A DNA stretch of 64,000 nt from F23-B02 sp963650165. GTDB taxonomy: Bacteria > Bacillota > Clostridia > Oscillospirales > Oscillospiraceae. Of the stretch, positions 7,503 to 14,741 are shown piece by piece (position 1 is the stretch's first letter; every line of letters starts with the position of its first letter). Location: NCBI GenBank assembly GCA_963650165.1, contig CAVJKX010000002.1:112382-176381 (forward strand), given 5' to 3'. Under the pieces are notes generated by a model. It ran no database searches. It was not told the DNA's origin and worked only from the letters and a program-made list of their open reading frames with translations. A program made the translations under genes and the position numbers.

Positions 7503-8738
7503 TTATTTTCCGAGATACTCGGCCTGCTCGCGGCTGAGCCTGTCGATGCCGACACCCATTGCCTCGAGCTTGCGCTCGGCTACCTCGCGGTCTATCTCGC
7601 GCGGAACGGGGACGACGTCGGCTTTGAGTCTGCCGCGGTTATCCGCAAGATATTTTGCCGACAGCGCCTGGATGGCAAAGCTCATGTCCATTATCTCGGC
7701 CGGGTGACCGTCTGCCGCGGCAAGGTTTACGAGCCTGCCCTCGGCGATGGTGAAAAGCGTTCTGCCGTCGGGCATGACATAGCCCTGTATATTATGCCGC
7801 GCCTCGTATTTCTTAACGGCCATTTTCTCCAGCGCCTGCATATCGACCTCGACGTTGAAGTGCCCTGCGTTGCTGAGTATCGCGCCGTCCTTCATGAGTG
7901 GGAAGTGCTCGGCGGTTATGATATCCCTGCCGCCGGTGACGGTGCAGAAGATATCGCCGATCTTTGCGGCCTCGGCCATGGGCATGACCTCGTAGCCGTC
8001 CATGACGGCCTCGAGCGCGCGGATGGGATCAGTCTCCGTTACGATGACCTTTGCGCCCAGGCCCTTTGCCCTGAGCGATACGCCTTTGCCGCACCAGCCG
8101 TAGCCGGATATGACGACGTACTTGCCGGCAACGATGAGGTTTGTCGTGCGGCAGATACCGTCCCACACGCTCTGGCCGGTACCGTAGCGGTTATCGAACA
8201 TATGCTTGCAGTCTGCGTCGTTTACCATGACCATCGGGAAGCGCAGAGCGCCCGAGGCGGACATTATGCGCAGACGGTTTATGCCTGTCGTGGTCTCCTC
8301 GCAGCCGCCGATAACGCCGGGGATGAGGTCTGAAAACTCCTCGTGCATGAGATGCACAAGGTCGCCGCCGTCGTCGATGATGATATTCGGGCCGACCTTC
8401 AGCACCTCGCGCAGGCAGTCGTTATACTGCCGCTCCGTGCAGCCGTATTCGGCAAAGACGTTCATGCCTCCGGCGGCAAGCGCCGCGGCGACATCGTCCT
8501 GCGTGGAAAGGGGGTTTGAGCCAGTGACGTACATTTCCGCTCCGCCGAGCTCCATCACGCGGCAGAGATACGCCGTCTTCGCCTCAAGGTGCACCGAAAG
8601 CGCGACCTTCAGCCCCGCAAAGGGCTTTTCCCCGGCAAAGCGGCGGCCTATGCCCCGCAGAACGGGCATATTCCGTTCGACCCAGTTTATCTTCATCTCG
8701 CCGGACGGCGCAAGACTTATATCTTTTATTATACTCAT
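7503..8738 (-). CDS. ahcY: Adenosylhomocysteinase family hydrolase
   Basis: Splits S-adenosylhomocysteine to adenosine and homocysteine using tightly bound NAD; 411 residues, the shorter form found in many archaea and some bacteria. Visible features: SVHLEAKTAYL near the substrate site, DDGGDLVHLMH, and the NAD-binding GYGWCGKG in the central Rossmann domain, with SNAGHFNVE later. The archaeal-type group also contains S-inosylhomocysteine hydrolases, so nucleoside preference is unproven. ATG 8736-8738 with AAAGGAGG upstream. It is probably the first gene of an ahcY-mgtE-AEC unit; the link to Mg2+ transport is not explained. Confidence 0.92.
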   Translation of the reverse strand: MSIIKDISLAPSGEMKINWVERNMPVLRGIGRRFAGEKPFAGLKVALSVHLEAKTAYLCRVMELGGAEMYVTGSNPLSTQDDVAAALAAGGMNVFAEYGCTERQYNDCLREVLKVGPNIIIDDGGDLVHLMHEEFSDLIPGVIGGCEETTTGINRLRIMSASGALRFPMVMVNDADCKHMFDNRYGTGQSVWDGICRTTNLIVAGKYVVISGYGWCGKGVSLRAKGLGAKVIVTETDPIRALEAVMDGYEVMPMAEAAKIGDIFCTVTGGRDIITAEHFPLMKDGAILSNAGHFNVEVDMQALEKMAVKKYEARHNIQGYVMPDGRTLFTIAEGRLVNLAAADGHPAEIMDMSFAIQALSAKYLADNRGRLKADVVPVPREIDREVAERKLEAMGVGIDRLSREQAEYLGK

Positions 8739-8803
8739 CAGCGTGCAGCCTCCTTTTATTCAAAACAATTTATTTTAACACTTAATTTACTCCTCTGCAA
8801 GTA

Positions 8804-8832
8804 TTGAAAGCAAACATGGCTCATGATATAAT
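8804..8832 (+). promoter_or_regulatory. Promoter of the SPFH/zinc-ribbon/TPM gene set
   Basis: TTGAAA (8804-8809), 17-base spacer, TATAAT (8827-8832), about 50 bases before ATG 8886. It lies in the 147 bp divergent gap with ahcY. Confidence 0.65.
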
Positions 8833-8885
8833 TTTCGTGATTACATGAATATATATAATAAATGTATATTGAAAGGATAATAAAT

Positions 8886-10130
8886 ATGGGTCTTATAAAA
8901 GCAGGCGTCGGAGCCGTCGGCGGAACTCTGGCCGATCAGTGGAAGGAATTTTTCTACTGCGACGCGATAGACAAGGACACGCTTGTCGTCAAGGGCGTAA
9001 AGCGCACAGGCTCGCGCTCGTCAAACACCAAGGGCAATGACAACATCATTTCCAACGGTTCGGGCATCGCCGTTGCCGACGGTCAGTGCATGATCATCGT
9101 CGAGCAGGGCAAGGTCGTCGAGGTCTGCGCAGAGCCGGGGCAGTTCACCTACGATACCTCGACGGAGCCGAGCATCTTCACCGGCCCTCTCGGCGAGAGC
9201 ATCAAGGAGACCTTCAAGACCATCGGCAGGCGCTTTGCCTACGGCGGCGACACCGGCAAGGATCAGCGCGTTTATTACTTCAACACCAAGGAGATCGTGG
9301 ACAACAAGTTCGGCACGGCTACCCCCATTCCCTTCCGCGTTGTCGACAGCCGCATCGGCCTCGATCTCGACACCGGCATCAGGTGCAACGGTGTGTACTC
9401 GTACAAGATAACCAATCCCCTGCTGTTTTACGCCAATGTCTGCGGCAACGTCGAGCAGGATTACGAGCGCTCGGAGATAGACTCACAGCTCAAGACCGAG
9501 TTCGTGACCGCCCTGCAGCCTGCGTTTGCAGAGCTCTCGACCTTCGAGATGCGTCCCAATCAGATACCGGCGCACACGATGGAGCTGTGCGATCTGATGA
9601 ACGAGACGCTCACACGCAAATGGTCCGAGATGCGCGGCATAAGCGTCGTTTCCATAGCGATGAACCCCGTCAGCATTCCCGACGAGGACGCGGAGACCCT
9701 GAAGGAGCTCCAGCGCGCGGCGGCGCTTTCAAACCCGGCGCTTGCGGCAGGTACCATGGTCGGCGCTCAGTCCGACGCCATGCGCACGGCAGCAGGAAAC
9801 ACCGGCGGCGCAATGGCGGGCTTTATGGGCATGGGCATGGCGGCAAACGCGGGCGGCGTGAACGCGCAGGCGCTGTACGGCATGGCGGCTCAGCAGCAGA
9901 CGGCCGCTCCTCAGCAGCCCGCCGCTCCTCAGCAGGCTGTGAATGCATGGACCTGCTCCTGCGGTGCCGTAAACAAGGGCAAATTCTGCTCCGAGTGCGG
10001 AAAGCCCAAGCCCGCGGGCACTCCGAAATATAAGTGCGACAAGTGCGGCTGGGAGCCGGAGGATCCGGCGCATCCGCCCAGGTTCTGCCCCGAATGCGGC
10101 GATCCGTTCAACGATAACGATCAGGTTTAA
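8886..10130 (+). CDS. SPFH-domain protein with C-terminal zinc ribbons
   Basis: A 414-residue soluble protein of the bacterial 'virion core/YdjL-like' SPFH group. The N-terminal two thirds form an SPFH (band-7-like) domain, including GKVVEVCAEPGQFTYD and the YERSEIDSQLKTEF segment. Next is an Ala/Gly/Met/Gln-rich low-complexity linker (about 290-355), then two Cys4 zinc ribbons: CSCGAVNKGKFCSECG and a second with CDKCG and CPECG. I start at ATG 8886 because GAAAGGA precedes it; an upstream ATG at 8862 has no ribosome site. The gene heads a three-gene set with another zinc-ribbon protein and a TPM protein. Its role is not established; a scaffold or membrane-stress role is inferred from other SPFH proteins. 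Confidence 0.88.
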   Translation: MGLIKAGVGAVGGTLADQWKEFFYCDAIDKDTLVVKGVKRTGSRSSNTKGNDNIISNGSGIAVADGQCMIIVEQGKVVEVCAEPGQFTYDTSTEPSIFTGPLGESIKETFKTIGRRFAYGGDTGKDQRVYYFNTKEIVDNKFGTATPIPFRVVDSRIGLDLDTGIRCNGVYSYKITNPLLFYANVCGNVEQDYERSEIDSQLKTEFVTALQPAFAELSTFEMRPNQIPAHTMELCDLMNETLTRKWSEMRGISVVSIAMNPVSIPDEDAETLKELQRAAALSNPALAAGTMVGAQSDAMRTAAGNTGGAMAGFMGMGMAANAGGVNAQALYGMAAQQQTAAPQQPAAPQQAVNAWTCSCGAVNKGKFCSECGKPKPAGTPKYKCDKCGWEPEDPAHPPRFCPECGDPFNDNDQV

Positions 10131-10135
10131 GCGCC

Positions 10136-11221
10136 ATGGAAACTGAAAGCTTACTTCAATACAAATGCCCCTGCTGCGGCGGATACATAGCCTATGACAG
10201 CCGCGCGAGCAAGATGAAGTGCCCCTATTGCGACACGGAATTCGAGCTTGAGACGCTCAAAAGCTACGACGAGGATCTGAAGAGCGACAAAAAGGACGAC
10301 ATGAGCTGGTCGGACGACGACAACCGCGAGCGCTTTGACGATGACGGCGGCATGGGCGTTTACGTCTGCCAAAGCTGCGGCGGCGAGATAATCGCGGACG
10401 AGACGACCTCGGCAACGAGCTGTCCCTTCTGCGGAAATCCCGTCATCTTCAAATCCCGTCTCTCGGGTGAGCTCAAGCCGGACTATATAATCCCCTTCCG
10501 GCTCGATAAAAAGGCCGCCAAGGAGGCGCTCAAAAAGCACATGAGCGGCAAGAAGCTCCTGCCGAAGGTCTTTAAGAGCGAGAACCATATTGACGAGATA
10601 AAGGGCGTGTATGTTCCCTTCTGGCTGTTTGACACCGACGCCGACGCCGAGGTCAGATACCGCGCGACAAAGACGCGCTTCTGGTCTGACCGGGATTACG
10701 ATTACACCGAAACGAGCCATTTCAGCCTTCTGCGCAGCGGCAGCATGGGCTTTGACCACATCCCCGTTGACGGCTCGAAGAAAATGCCGGACGATCTCAT
10801 GGAGTCGCTCGAGCCCTTTGATTTCAGCCAGGCCGTTGAGTTCAGCAGCGCCTACCTCTCCGGCTATCTTGCCGACAAGTACGACGTTTCGGCCGACGAG
10901 TGCAACGGCAGGGCCAATGAGCGCGTAAAGCGCAGCGCGGATATCGCCCTGCGCAGCACGGTGGTCGGCTACGACTCGGTCACTCCCGAGAATATCGCGG
11001 TGCAGTTTTCCGAGGGTCGGAAGCGCTACGCCCTCTACCCCGTGTGGCTTCTCAATACCACATGGAACGGCAATAAATACACCTTTGCCATGAACGGTCA
11101 GACCGGCAAATTCGTCGGCGATCTGCCGGTCGACAAGGGCGCCTACTGGAAATACTTCGGCGGGATATTTGCCGCGGCGTCGGTAATTGCGTATGCCGTC
11201 GAGCTTCTGCTGTTTCATTGA
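10136..11221 (+). CDS. TFIIB-type zinc-ribbon membrane protein
   Basis: A 361-residue protein. A first ribbon near the N-terminus (CPCCGGYIAYD, then CPYCDTEFE) is followed by an acidic linker and a second ribbon (CQSCGGEIIADETTS, then CPFCGNP). The central region (PDYIIPFRLDKKAAKEAL, and VYVPFWLFD) is typical of a widespread but uncharacterised family. A single membrane helix lies at the C-terminus (about 338-357), so it is probably tail-anchored with the ribbons in the cytoplasm. It starts 5 bp after the SPFH gene and ends just before the TPM gene. Confidence 0.85.
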   Translation: METESLLQYKCPCCGGYIAYDSRASKMKCPYCDTEFELETLKSYDEDLKSDKKDDMSWSDDDNRERFDDDGGMGVYVCQSCGGEIIADETTSATSCPFCGNPVIFKSRLSGELKPDYIIPFRLDKKAAKEALKKHMSGKKLLPKVFKSENHIDEIKGVYVPFWLFDTDADAEVRYRATKTRFWSDRDYDYTETSHFSLLRSGSMGFDHIPVDGSKKMPDDLMESLEPFDFSQAVEFSSAYLSGYLADKYDVSADECNGRANERVKRSADIALRSTVVGYDSVTPENIAVQFSEGRKRYALYPVWLLNTTWNGNKYTFAMNGQTGKFVGDLPVDKGAYWKYFGGIFAAASVIAYAVELLLFH

Positions 11222-11232
11222 GGAGGTGCGGC

Positions 11233-12105
11233 ATGAACAAAAAGCTTTTATCTCTTCTGCTCGCGCTTATACTCTGCCTTGCGCTCATCCCCGCCGTTCT
11301 GGCGGACAACTCCAAGAGCGTCGTTTACGATCAGGAGGGTCTGTTCGACGCCTCGGAGCTTGAGATGCTCAACACAAAGCTCGAGGAGCTGAGCAGGACA
11401 TATAACATTGACGCCGCCATCGTGACGACGGCCTCTCTCGACGGGAAGACCGCGCAGGAATACGCGGACGATTTCTACGACGAAAACGGCTTCGGCCGGG
11501 GCGACGATCTTGACGGCATACTGCTTTTGATAAGCGGCACGGAGCGTCAGTACGCGATAAGCACCTCCGGAAGCTGCATCTATGCCTTCACGGACGCTGA
11601 CCTTGAGTACATATCCGAGAACTTTATCCCCGATCTTTCCGACGGTAACTGGTGCAGCGCCGGTCTGAGCTTCATAAACGACTGCGGCCCCTGCCTTGCC
11701 GCCGCGGAGGACGACGATTACGTCTATGATCCCGACGATTTTGACAACGACTACGATGACGGGTACGTGCTTATAGGCTCAAGCAGCTATTTCAGCCTCC
11801 CCTGGCTGTTCATGGCGCTTTTTATCGGGCTGATAGCGGCATTTATCGGCATGAGGATCATGAAAAGCGGCATGAAGTCCGTTTCCATGCAGGCCTCGGC
11901 AGCCGATTATCTGCGTGCCGGCAGCTTTAAGCCCGGCAGGCAGCAGGATCTGTTCCTGTACCACACCGTCACCATGACGGCGCACCCGAAGGATAACGAC
12001 AATGACGGCGGCCATCACGGCGGCTTCGGCTCCGGCGGCGGCTTCAGCAGCACGCATGTTTCAGGCGGCGGCGCCACCCACGGCGGCAGGAGCGGCTCGT
12101 TCTGA
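11233..12105 (+). CDS. TPM-domain membrane protein (YgcG-like)
   Basis: A 290-residue exported membrane protein. A signal peptide (MNKKLLSLLLALILCLALIP, cut after VLA) is followed by a TPM domain (about 30-150: DQEGLFDASELEML, then DAAIVTT and DGILLLIS). Next come an Asp/Tyr-rich acidic stretch, one membrane helix (about 188-209), and a tail rich in Gly, Ser and His ending in GGGATHGGRSGSF, the usual YgcG/TPM tail. ATG 11233 is preceded by AGGAGGTG. As third gene of the set it probably acts at the membrane with the SPFH protein; no biochemical function is proven. Confidence 0.9.
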   Translation: MNKKLLSLLLALILCLALIPAVLADNSKSVVYDQEGLFDASELEMLNTKLEELSRTYNIDAAIVTTASLDGKTAQEYADDFYDENGFGRGDDLDGILLLISGTERQYAISTSGSCIYAFTDADLEYISENFIPDLSDGNWCSAGLSFINDCGPCLAAAEDDDYVYDPDDFDNDYDDGYVLIGSSSYFSLPWLFMALFIGLIAAFIGMRIMKSGMKSVSMQASAADYLRAGSFKPGRQQDLFLYHTVTMTAHPKDNDNDGGHHGGFGSGGGFSSTHVSGGGATHGGRSGSF

Positions 12106-12124
12106 CGGCAAATTCCATCCTATG

Positions 12125-12156
12125 AACCGGAGCTGTCCAGACAGCTCCGGTTTCTA
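12125..12156 (+). terminator. Terminator after the SPFH/TPM set
   Basis: Twelve-pair stem AACCGGAGCTGT/ACAGCTCCGGTT (12125-12136 and 12141-12152) with a CCAG loop, then a short T stretch. A TATAAT (12234-12239) for the next gene follows; its -35 is weak. Confidence 0.8.
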
Positions 12157-12273
12157 TAAATAAATATGCAAATTTTTTAACATTTGCCCTGAGAATTGTA
12201 GAATATGCTACAGGTTTTTGCTTACCATGCGGCTATAATATAGGCAAAGGAAATTGGTAAAGGAGTATAAAAC

Positions 12274-13014
12274 ATGGATCTGTACAACGCTCTTATAGAA
12301 CACACCAACGAGCTTCTGGCAAAAGGCTCGCCCAGGGTATGGCCGTACAAGTCCGGCAGAGCCTGGCCCGATCTCGGTGCGGCGGAGCTGGTGCTCCAGT
12401 CGGACGCGGCATACGAGCTGGGCGCTCTCGGTCTGGGCTCGGCAAACTACATCTGTACGACGACGAGCTCCGAGCTTGTTGACCGTGACGAGGTTCTGCT
12501 TTACGGTCCCGACCTCAAGGCCATCAAAAAGGACGTTCCCTTCGCACGCATAGTTCTGCTGCGCGTCGGCGTTCTCGAGGGTGAGGACGAGGAGGTCTAC
12601 CGTGCACTCAAGGACATCGAGTTCTGCAAGTACCACGTCTATCCCGACGGCTACATGGTGCGCATGTCCCCAGAGAGCCACCGCGAGCAGGTGCGCGTTT
12701 CCAAGAAGGCCATAAAGCGCGGCATAAACTTCGAGCAGGTCGGCTACCGCTACATCGAGGCATACAAAAAAGACCCCAACGTTCTCAACGTCAAGGTCAT
12801 TTTCGTAACCGATCCCTCGCTCGACTTCAAGGCGATGCTTGAAAACGCCAAGAAGGCCGATGCCATCACCAGCACGCTGACCCACATCATGGAGGGTCTG
12901 CCCACCGACTGCTCCGTCTGCCAGCTCAAGGATATCTGCGACGAGGTCGAGGGTATGAAGGAGCTCCACTTCGGCGTCGGCGACAAGGGCGCAAACAGCA
13001 AGGAGCATCACTGA
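12274..13014 (+). CDS. Free-standing acetyl-CoA synthase middle-region homologue
   Basis: A 246-residue protein that aligns, by eye, with roughly residues 310-520 of acetyl-CoA synthase (AcsB/CdhC). Matching stretches are LVDRDEVLLYGPDLKAI with the ACS 'IEVIGPDIDQI' region; RVSKKAIKRGINFEQVGYRY with 'RVSKDAVAKGFRFKNYGEI'; and KVIFVTD. The end carries CSVCQLKDIC, in line with the first two A-cluster cysteines of ACS (CVLC). Only three Cys are present, and the distal-nickel Cys-Gly-Cys region and the CODH-binding N-terminal domain are absent. It therefore cannot be an intact acetyl-CoA synthase. No other Wood-Ljungdahl genes are in the window. It stands alone between terminators; function unknown. 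Confidence 0.78.
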   Translation: MDLYNALIEHTNELLAKGSPRVWPYKSGRAWPDLGAAELVLQSDAAYELGALGLGSANYICTTTSSELVDRDEVLLYGPDLKAIKKDVPFARIVLLRVGVLEGEDEEVYRALKDIEFCKYHVYPDGYMVRMSPESHREQVRVSKKAIKRGINFEQVGYRYIEAYKKDPNVLNVKVIFVTDPSLDFKAMLENAKKADAITSTLTHIMEGLPTDCSVCQLKDICDEVEGMKELHFGVGDKGANSKEHH

Positions 13015-13027
13015 TATTTAAAATTAA

Positions 13028-13059
13028 AGATCCCCGACCGGCGGTCGGGGATCTTTTTA
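13028..13059. terminator. Bidirectional terminator between the ACS-like gene and degV
   Basis: Twelve-pair stem AGATCCCCGACC/GGTCGGGGATCT (13028-13039 and 13043-13054), T-run on the plus side and TTTAATTT when read on minus. It serves two converging genes. Confidence 0.88.
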
Positions 13060-13060
13060 C

Positions 13061-13930
13061 TTATCTGCCTGCGCCGATGAAGAACAGCGAGAGCATGCCG
13101 GGGCCGACATGGATGCCGGTGTACGGCTCGTGGGTCGCAATTATGAGCTCCTGCGGTTCGGCTATGGCGCGAACCATCTCTGCAAGCTTTTCCGCATCCT
13201 CGGGGCAGTCGCCGTGGCTTATCGCAACGCGCTGATGCTGCGGATCGACGGCCTTGGCCTCGTACTCGTGCGCAATGGCCTCGATGGCCTTCTTCCTGCC
13301 GCGCAGCTTTGAGAATACGACTATCTTCCCTTCCTCGTCGCCGCGCAGGAGGGGCTTTACGTTGAGCACCGTGCCCACCATCGCGGCAATGCCGGACAGA
13401 CGTCCGCCGCGGCGCAGATGCATGAGATCGTCAACGGTGAAATACTCGCACAGACCGCTGCGGTCGGATGCGAGGTGCTCGATGAGGGCGTTCATGTTAA
13501 GGCCCTCGTCGCGGTAGTCGGCAGCCTTCATCGTAAGCAGGCCGATGCCGAGCCCGGCGCCCATGGAATCAAAGACCTCTATGCGCCGCTCGGGATACTT
13601 ATCGCGCAGCTCCTCTGCGGCAAGGCGTCCGGCGTTGAAGGTTCCGCTGATGCCGGATGAAATGCTGATGTAAACGATATCGCTGCCCTTTGAAAGCTCC
13701 GTCTCAAAGGCTTCGGCAATATCGTGCGAATTGGTCATGCTCGTGCGCACCTCGGTCTTGGCGCGGAGCATATCGTAAAACTCGTGTCCGTCAAAATTCT
13801 CGGGAGCTAAGGGGCACTTTATGATCTTGCCGCCCAGCTCATAGCTGCACGCGATCACATGTATATTCAGCTCCTCGAGCTTCGCGGCCGGAATGTTGGC
13901 CGCCGAATCGGTGAATACTTCGATTGACAT
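13061..13930 (-). CDS. DegV family fatty-acid-binding protein
   Basis: About 289 residues, full length. DegV proteins (FakB type) bind a fatty acid and present it to the kinase FakA for phosphorylation and membrane-lipid synthesis. Visible: the N-terminal FTDSAANIP, ISISSGISGTFN in the carboxylate-binding region, RRGGRLSG and the C-terminal HVGPGMLSLFF. A FakA-type kinase is encoded at 61702-63387, a plausible partner. Two adjacent ATGs exist; I use the second (13928-13930), which lies about seven bases after GGAGG, the first being too close. Confidence 0.92.
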   Translation of the reverse strand: MSIEVFTDSAANIPAAKLEELNIHVIACSYELGGKIIKCPLAPENFDGHEFYDMLRAKTEVRTSMTNSHDIAEAFETELSKGSDIVYISISSGISGTFNAGRLAAEELRDKYPERRIEVFDSMGAGLGIGLLTMKAADYRDEGLNMNALIEHLASDRSGLCEYFTVDDLMHLRRGGRLSGIAAMVGTVLNVKPLLRGDEEGKIVVFSKLRGRKKAIEAIAHEYEAKAVDPQHQRVAISHGDCPEDAEKLAEMVRAIAEPQELIIATHEPYTGIHVGPGMLSLFFIGAGR

Positions 13931-14044
13931 CATACACCTCCGTATGAGTAAGATACCGTGCGTATCTAATATGTTATATCATATTACCGCATTTCCGCCG
14001 TTAAGTAAATACTTTTTATAAATAATAATCAATATTATATTTTC

Positions 14045-14073
14045 TTGTAATGTCTGCGGCTTGGTGCTATAAT
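14045..14073 (+). promoter_or_regulatory. Promoter of the DUF1836 gene
   Basis: TTGTAA (14045-14050), exactly 17 bases, TATAAT (14068-14073). Transcription would start near 14080, right at the ATG (14082) of a 12-codon mini-ORF that ends at 14120. Confidence 0.65.
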
Positions 14074-14112
14074 TATTAAATATGAAAAAACTCAGCGCGG
14101 GAGGTAGGACCT

Positions 14113-14703
14113 ATATATAACAGCAAGCATGTCGCGGCGAAGCTGCGCCGCTGGGATAAATACATAAACCGCTTTTCGCTCCCCTCATGGGATGAGCTCC
14201 CCGATTTTGAGCTGTACATGGATCAGGTCATATCACTTGTGCCGCGCTTTCTCGACCTGTTTCCGCACGCCGAGGGCAGCGATCCGATCATAACGCCGAG
14301 CACGATAAACAACTATGTGCGCATGAAGATAATGCCCGCACCCGTTAAGAAAAGATATACGAGGATACATCTTGCCTATCTCATCATGATATGCACGCTC
14401 AAGCAGAGCCTGAGCATTTCGATAGTGAGCAAAATAATACCCATGAACATATCCGAGGACGAGGTGAAGGAGATATACAACGACTTCGTCATGCGCCACC
14501 GCAGTCTGTGCCGTCTGTGCACCGAGCAGGTGCGGCAGCTTGCCGTCGATGTGTTTGACATGAACCGCAAGGATGACGAGGCGGTGAAGCATCTTGTCGT
14601 GGAGTCGGCGATATATTCGCATCTGTACAAGCTGCTGACCGAAAAGATCGTTGCGCTGGCCATCGAGCCGAAGCCCGAAGCCGAGGAGGAAAAGTCTGAA
14701 TAA
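14113..14703 (+). CDS. DUF1836 putative regulator, non-standard start
   Basis: DUF1836 proteins are small, probably DNA-binding (MerR-like helix-turn-helix) regulators. Seen here: LPSWDELPDFELYMDQV, then ITPSTINNYVRMKIMPAPVK and the conserved YTRIHLAYLIMICTLKQ, with an acidic tail. The only ATG in frame (14218) would cut off the conserved N-terminal LPSWDELPDFELY. The frame is open back to a TGA at 14083-14085 and contains no ATG, GTG or TTG before 14218. GGGAGG at 14099-14104 lies eight bases before an ATA codon at 14113, which I take as the likely start; CTG at 14143 is another option. A one-base homopolymer error in AAAAAA (14085-14090) would instead join the ATG at 14082. Start uncertain, gene real. 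Confidence 0.8.
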   Translation: MYNSKHVAAKLRRWDKYINRFSLPSWDELPDFELYMDQVISLVPRFLDLFPHAEGSDPIITPSTINNYVRMKIMPAPVKKRYTRIHLAYLIMICTLKQSLSISIVSKIIPMNISEDEVKEIYNDFVMRHRSLCRLCTEQVRQLAVDVFDMNRKDDEAVKHLVVESAIYSHLYKLLTEKIVALAIEPKPEAEEEKSE

Positions 14704-14707
14704 ACGA

Positions 14708-14740
14708 TGCCCCGAGTGCCATGACACTCGGGGCAATTTT
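14708..14740 (+). terminator. Terminator after the DUF1836 gene
   Basis: Eleven-pair stem TGCCCCGAGTG/CACTCGGGGCA (14708-14718 and 14725-14735) followed by ATTTTC, between converging genes. Confidence 0.82.
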
Positions 14741-14741
14741 C

